Origin: Cladorrhinum sp. PSN259
Taxonomy: Eukaryota > Ascomycota > Sordariomycetes > Sordariales > Podosporaceae
NCBI GenBank assembly: GCA_033725935.1
Contig: MU867064.1
Location: 1 to 64,000 of the forward strand
Reading direction: 5' to 3'
Length of the DNA stretch: 64,000 bases
The notes beneath the pieces are model-generated. The model was not told the origin of the DNA. It ran no database searches and saw nothing but the letters and a program-made list of their open reading frames with translations. Positions 58,174 through 64,000 of the stretch are shown here, piece by piece. The first letter of the stretch is position 1. Every line of letters begins with the position of its first letter. Position numbers and translations under genes: made by a program.

Positions 58174-59928
58174 ATGCATCAACCACCGTATCCCCCAAGC
58201 CACCCGCACCAGCAGCAGCAACATCAGCAGCCGCAGCAGCATCCTCATCAACATCCCCATCAGCATCAAGTTCAGCATCAGCACCAGGTCCAGCTGCCCA
58301 TGCCTCCCGACATGCACCCACCTCACCCGGCCAATTCATATCCAGGCCACCCAGTGCCCCTCCCGTCAATGCCTCCTCCATCCGTGACCTACTCGGATAT
58401 AGGATCAATGCAAGTGGGAGCACAGTCCGGGCCGCCTGCCAGCGATACAGCTTCGCAATCGGGATCGGCTACCCAAGAGCGCCCACCTCTCACCTCGGAG
58501 CAACTAGAACAGCAAAGGATAAACTTGACACCTTGGTGCTCTGAGGACGGCCAAGGCCGACTTTATTCGTAAGTTGACCCTTTTTCTTTCTTTCTGGGAA
58601 GTTGTGAACTGCAAGCCTCAGCTGGATTCGGCTAAGGGTCGTCAACCGTCTTGTGGGCTTAAAAAAAGGCTAATCCGGGAGCCGACAGACTTCATGTTGT
58701 GCAACAGCCACAACGCGCCCGAATGTGTGGATTTGGAGACAAGGTATGCTTGCGTCAGGCCTAAATTCATATATTTGACCTCTCATATGCACGGGGCAAT
58801 GCAAACTTACAAGTTTGACAGGACAGGAGGCCCATCACCCCTCCACCTTGTGTTCGACTAAGCATCAAAGATGCAAAGACAGGCAAAGAGATTGATTGCA
58901 AGTAAGTCGGTTCTTCTTCTTTTCTTCTTCCTTTTCGCCTGCGCTTGACTTTATGAGCCTCATTACTGATAATGTGTAAAGTGACATCGAGCATACAATG
59001 TATGTTCTCAATGTGGATCTTTGGTCCGAGGATGCGCTGAAAGAGGTCAACCTTGTTCGGCACACGACCGCATCTCCTTCCATCTCGTCCACATCTCCAG
59101 CCTCGTATGCATCAATTGAACAATCTACGCCGGCTTATTCTCACATACTTCCGTCAAACTTGCCGCCGAGCCGTGACACCGGCTACGCGCCACAACTCTC
59201 GTACCAGTCTCCTAGTCAGGCCGTCGGCCCGTACGGCATGCAGCAATCATATACAGGTAGGATTGAGAAGGATTTTGCTCCAGTTGTCTTTTGCGACTAA
59301 CTATGGGGTCAGCTGGATTTGTTACGCCAAATGGGTATGGACAGCCTTACTTTCCCAGCGACTACTCGCGGGAGGTTTCCTTACATGGCACCCCAATGTT
59401 CGGCCCTCCTCGGGTATATGATCCGCAATACGGACTGCCTCACCATCGTATGTCTATTGGAGCCAGCGCACCTGCCGGGATGTTTACCAGAAACCTCATT
59501 GGAAGTCTTGCGGCCAGCGCCTTTCGCCTTAATGACACTGAGGATAAGATTGGAATTTGGTTTGTCCTGCAGGATTTGAGCGTCCGTACCGAGGGATGCT
59601 TCCGGTATGTTGCCAAATTTCACCCTCAAGCTGAGAGCTTAATCTAATTCTTTCTTGTCGTCACAGCCTAAGATTTTCGTTTGTAAATGTCGCTCCTATG
59701 GGCTTGCCCGGCCTGGCTAGCAACGGACCCGTCAATACAGGAAAGGCACCCGTTCTGGCGTCGGTGTTCAGCGATGTTTTTCAGGTCTACTCAGCCAAAA
59801 AGTTTCCGGGAGTTTGTGAAAGCACGCCGCTCAGCAAGTGCTTTGCCACGCAGGGCATCAAAATTCCTATCAGAAAAGAGGGCGTGGATAAAAAGGGTGG
59901 TGCTGATGATGATGATGGTGATTACTGA
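58174..59928 (+). CDS. velB: Velvet-family developmental regulator VelB
   Basis: Six exons: 58174-58568, 58689-58743, 58822-58901, 58982-59256, 59313-59604 and 59667-59928; introns of 120, 78, 80, 56 and 62 bp; 452 residues. A stop codon lies two codons before the ATG, fixing the start. Residues about 8-45 are Gln/His/Pro-rich. The velvet domain is in two parts, as in VelB proteins: part 1 at about 115-207 (LHVVQQPQRARMCGFGDKDRRPITPPPCVRL, split by intron 2; VLNVDLW...EVNLVRH) and part 2 at about 324-435 (GMFTRNLIGSLAASAFRLND, GIWFVLQDLSVRTEG, VFQVYSAKKFPGV, TPLSKCFATQGIKIPIRK). The linker between is Pro/Ser/Tyr-rich. Family role: with VeA (and LaeA) or VosA, controls sexual development, conidial maturation and secondary metabolism; NF-kB-like DNA-binding fold. 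Confidence 0.96.
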
Positions 59929-62900
59929 TGACAGGGACCCATGTATACGTTCGTGGGGAGGAGAGCGAAAATAACAAGCGACAAGCATTTCGATATCAGA
60001 GGATCTTGGTGTTTTGGGGTTCAGTTTAAAACCTCTGGGTGGTTTTGGGCGGGATGTATGTTTGTTTACATACGAAGCAGCGTTGTAGAAAAGTATTTCA
60101 TGAGTGGTTTACGGTGATACCAAATCGGAATTTCAGGACAGGATTGGTAGAATTGAGGGGGTTGTGTTTTTGGCTTTTATTTCCTTGGATCGACTGTTTT
60201 ATTTACATCTTATTGTTTTATTCTGCATGCTCTCATGATTCGTCTTCTTGATCCGTTTAGATGGAGGTTCGTGGCAGGGGATTGTATAGTACAGCTACTG
60301 TGAACTTGGTTTAACTTGGAGTAGAATTTGGAATCTCTGAATTCAATCATCGATGCCTCCATTCACGTAGTCAACGGCCATACACGGGCACATACACACA
60401 TGATGTTGATCTTCCCGCTTCGGCTCCAATCCCCCCTTTTCCCCAACAAATACCGGTATAATAAATGCCGGCATCGGATGCACTGCACAGACACGCAACC
60501 ACAACGCAAGCGGTACTTGTTTGAGTGTAACACCGAGAAACAGATGGTGGCCCCATTGGATCATGTCTCTCTAGGCTCAACAGGAAACTTTGTTTCAATC
60601 CTCAGTCGTCTATTCGCGGCCACATTTTAGTTGGCGCAGTAAGAAAAAAAAAAAAAAATGATGACGGACGATAGCGCAGTTTCTGGTCACCGCTCTTCAC
60701 ACGGTTATACCAAAAAAAGAAAAAAAGAGGGATTTTTGACGTCTTTTTTTCCCCCTGGTCACTGCATAAGTGTACATACAGGTAGGACCTAATTTATATA
60801 TTTTTGTTTACAATTGTGATTTTTCGGATACCGGGAATCATTGGGGAAAGGGGGTGGTGGGCACGGGGGGGGTGCGCCTAGTTTTATAAAGCTGATTAAA
60901 ATTGGCCATCGCCCGGTCCCAGAACCTGGGGACAGACAAGTCTGGATGCATCTCACTATCACTACGCACATCTCCCTTCCCGTGGGCGGGTGGAATTGCA
61001 TTTTGTTGATCTATTTCCAGACAGATTTTGCAGGGTTCGTGTCGGGTCGAACGGCCAACGATTGGAGAGAAGGGAGTCCTACCTGGATAGCTTGGTGTGG
61101 GTGTTCATCTGGAGGGGGCTCAGGCATGTATGTACATATTCCGTACATGTACGGAAATCCACGGCTGCCTTGGTTCGATGATGCCCCCCCCATCGGTGAT
61201 TTCGTTGGTTGACTTTTTCGAAAAGTCGTTCGATGTAACGAGAGTTGAGAGAGTAGGAAATTGGATGAAGAAGGGTATCATCGCCTCTTCCTTACCTCTG
61301 CCGCTTTTTATTGGTCATGCGCTACGCTGCTAGGTGTTCCAGAATTCGGGTCCGACGTCTCTCCGAGTAAAATTGAGACGTACTGTAAATGCAGCAACAC
61401 AGACATAAAGATGTGATCGGCGGCCGGACGGGTTGGAAGGGTGTGAATGCACATGTCTTTCGTAGTGTACACTTCCCACGTTGCGAAAACCACGTGGCTT
61501 AAAGAGGAGGAGAAGCCTCCGAGGGTCACCCATCATGGCGATGATCCCACTTTAGTGTGGTGGTGTTGATGCAATGAAAGTTGTGCTTAGTGCACGAACA
61601 AATGTACTATATTAGGTATGTATGCGCCAGGCGGTAGCCTTGCGCGACGGAATTGGAATTGCTGGTGACCATTTTCGGATTGAGAGAGCTTGGCTGTGTA
61701 GCATTTTTGGTTCCTTTTGGGAGCTGACTTGGTTTGCAAAGGGAGAGAGAAAGGTAGCGAGAGCGAAAAGAAGGGACGGATACCACATTAGCAACCCGAG
61801 ATGAGAATTGCTACCCCAGCACGCGTTTGTATATTCCAAATACGTAGTATAAAATTAGACGTCCCTCCATTCCTAGCTCGCTCCTGTGGCTGCAACTTTC
61901 GATACCAGGCACAATGGTGGAAACGGTGCAGATGGCGATGCAAGTTGCCCTGGTGTGAAGGTGGGCAGGATTGATAAGATAAGTCTCCAACGCACCCCCA
62001 AAAAACAATGCTGGGGAAAATTACCCCACCATTCGATAAGTTGTCCTAGTCGATCATTTGTCAAGGTCTTTGCATCTCTTCAATTGTAATGATAAGGAGC
62101 CCCTTAAAAAGAAGCTGCCGTTTCCATTGCCAATTCTTAAGTTGTACTGGCTTGTCCTCCCAGGTTTCATCATTTGTTATTCTTTTCCATCATGGATCTC
62201 ACCGCCTCCATCCGCAAGGCAGCCCCTCACTTTGACCCCTCGTTTGGAAGGTGCCCTCGTTCGAGATGAAACCCAGGTTTGCCCGACTCGATTCTGACAG
62301 GGACCTGCCAAGCGGAATGACACCATTGAGCATTGGAATTTTCACTTTTTTTTTTTTCACGCAAGGCACAGCCAACGAGGTGGCTTCCGGTCGTCACTTG
62401 AAGCTGCCCAGAGCGTCGTGTGAGGCATGAAGGGCAACGAGGGGCACCTGAAAGGACGAGAACGGACAAGCGAGGATGCCCAGGTGATGCCAGATGATGG
62501 CAGAAGGCCAGGCCAAGACGGGGCACCGACGAACTAGTTTCTTGTTCGCTACTAGTTTGCTGAATTCGAAAGATGCTAGGGAGAAGGTGGTAAAAAATTC
62601 CTGCTCCCTTGTGATCACACTTTCTGCCGTTTTCTCATGGTGTTATTATCCCCATTGTTTTACTGTGGCTTGGCAGAAACTGACTGCGGAGCTCAACGAG
62701 AACCTATCCCATCCGCCCAACGCACACCACTTCTTACCTTGCAGTTGCCCGACTATTATAAGCTAAATAGACGCACTGGACTTTCTACCCAAGTTCCAGA
62801 TATTTCTCTCGCCTCGTCATCGCAATATTTAAAAGCTGGTTTTCCAGTTTCAGAACTTTCTTTGTCTCCCTCTAGCATTCCTGACTCGCCCACGAAGCAT

Positions 62901-62971
62901 CACCAGACCACACGGCGAGCCGAAAGCCCTAGCTGGCATAACCACACCTTCAACAACCGACGAAAATCACC
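59929..62971. other. Gene-poor stretch of 3 kb
   Basis: 3' region of velB, then mixed DNA with poly-A/poly-T tracts (near 60644-60658 and 62347-62359), an 18-bp palindrome (separate entry) and the promoter/leader of the DUF3602 gene, whose ATG is in the context caccATGt. No gene recognised. Confidence 0.5.
61139..61156. repeat. Perfect 18-bp palindrome TTCCGTACATGTACGGAA
   Basis: Reads identically on both strands without mismatch. Lies in non-coding DNA; a protein-binding site is possible but not supported by anything else here. Confidence 0.9.
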
Positions 62972-63511
62972 ATGTCAAATCTCCAATCCTCGGGGCGCGG
63001 CGGCGCTGGCAACATGCGCGACAACTCCAAGAACACAACCAAGATTGAAGATTTGCAGACCCCTACGCTCAAGGAAGCCAGTGTAATCACGACCGGCCGC
63101 GGTGGGTCGGGTAACATGGCTGCAAATCTCGACGAGGAGGAGAAGCGCCGGCGTCAGGATGTTGCTCCGTAAGAATGATCCCTACATCTACTACCTACCC
63201 CGCAAATCCATTTGAACAGTGAGATGAGCCAGGAGCTAACCACTTGCTTCCCCACATACAGCGTTGCGCGCCGACCTAGTCATGGTGCCGTTCACATCGG
63301 CCGTGGTGGCGGCGGAAATGTAGTCAATGCCGAAGAAGAGAAGGCAAGGGCCCAGGACCAGGCCAGAACGCCAACACCCCCGCAATCCGCCGCCGATAGT
63401 AACAAGCTGGAGAAGACCGCCAGCTCAGAGTCCGCTCGCGAGGGATCATCTGAAGAGCAGCTCTCATGGGCTGAGAAGGGCAAGAACCTGCTGTTCGGCA
63501 AGAAGCAGTGA
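62972..63511 (+). CDS. DUF3602 family protein (PAR32-like)
   Basis: Two exons: 62972-63168 and 63262-63511; 93-bp intron (phase 2); 148 residues. Three copies of the family motif are visible: GRGGAGN at about residue 8, GRGGSGN at about 43, and GRGGGGN at about 78. Between them are charged, disordered stretches (DEEEKRRRQD; EEEKARAQDQAR) and a Ser/Glu-rich end with LSWAEKGKNLLFGKKQ. No signal peptide or membrane helix. Yeast Par32, which shares this domain, is phosphorylated after rapamycin treatment and inhibits the ammonium transporters Mep1/Mep3; whether this protein does the same is unknown. The ATG has a strong context (caccATGt). Confidence 0.9.
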
Positions 63512-64000
63512 GTCTTCTCCCTGTTCAGGCAAAGGGGATGCAGAGCGTTTTATGATTTGGCTTCGTCAGGGGCGATAAACCCTGCTCTAGATTTTCTGGT
63601 GGTTTATGATGCGTCAGTCTTGGGGACTTTGTTGTAAGGTGTTTGATGTTCTTTTCTCTTCGGTCGAGATTCAGGGTCGTTTCTTTGCTGCTATTTTGTT
63701 TATACCCGAACCGGGGGTTGGCGTTGAAAAGTGACGATTGATGTTCAAGGAAATTGGCTTATTGGTTTGTTTTTTTACTTCCTAAATGGCAGTTTCCAAT
63801 TTCATGCCAACATGGGGAGATGGGGAATCTGAGTAGAAGGGCGCGATTCATATATAATTTCCACGACCACTCTTTGGGACTTCTTTCTATTCCTCAAGTC
63901 GCAAATTTCAGTGAAGCAGAAGCGAACTTGAATGTATAAAGCCCCCGACGATCTTGATGAGCCTTCTTGCATTCAGCTTCTCAGGCTTTCTAGTTTTATC
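63512..64000. other. 3' flank, no gene seen
   Basis: Downstream region of the DUF3602 gene up to the window edge. Short open frames only. Confidence 0.6.

Overview
The window is nuclear DNA of a filamentous ascomycete (Pezizomycotina; Sordariomycetes is my best guess, not proven). The case rests on short GT-AG introns of 50-120 bp, gene spacing of 0.5-3 kb, and a gene set typical of moulds: velB, palF of the PacC pH pathway, hxB, a fungal calnexin, a wax-synthase-like membrane enzyme and a DUF3602 protein. I found no bacterial, viral or organellar segment, no CRISPR array, no convincing tRNA or rRNA gene and no intact transposon.

Layout. 0-5 kb: a frameshifted N-terminal relic of an HMT1-type ABC transporter, a conserved fungal protein of unknown function, and a degenerate A+T-leaning block. 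5-15 kb: GRASP (Golgi stacking/unconventional secretion), mitochondrial methylmalonate-semialdehyde dehydrogenase, calnexin, methylthioribulose-1-phosphate dehydratase (methionine salvage), and a small Cys-rich GPI-type protein. 15-18 kb is empty. 18-32 kb: GINS subunit Sld5, a single-pass Cys-rich/mucin-like surface protein, the arrestin palF/RIM8, an F-box protein and the replication licensing ATPase CDC6. 32-41 kb: molybdenum cofactor sulfurase hxB, a wax-synthase-like acyltransferase, and telomerase reverse transcriptase (TERT, four exons). 43-49 kb: a 2,018-residue RhoGEF with DH, BAR and SH3 domains. 49.5-58.2 kb is a gene-poor interval of 8.7 kb leading into velB. 59.9-63 kb is empty, followed by a DUF3602/PAR32-like protein.

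Most spliced models were assembled by hand: donor, acceptor and phase were checked base by base, and the joined reading frame agrees with the family. The genes do not form one pathway. Three S-phase/telomere genes (SLD5, CDC6, TERT) do lie within 24 kb, and CDC6 and TERT carry clustered ACGCG motifs of the type bound by the MBF/E2F G1/S factors. The palF promoter holds three PacC-consensus hexamers. Other points worth a look are a tandem splice acceptor that could switch the surface protein between membrane-bound and secreted forms, and an in-frame 51-nt intron inside the RhoGEF SH3 domain.
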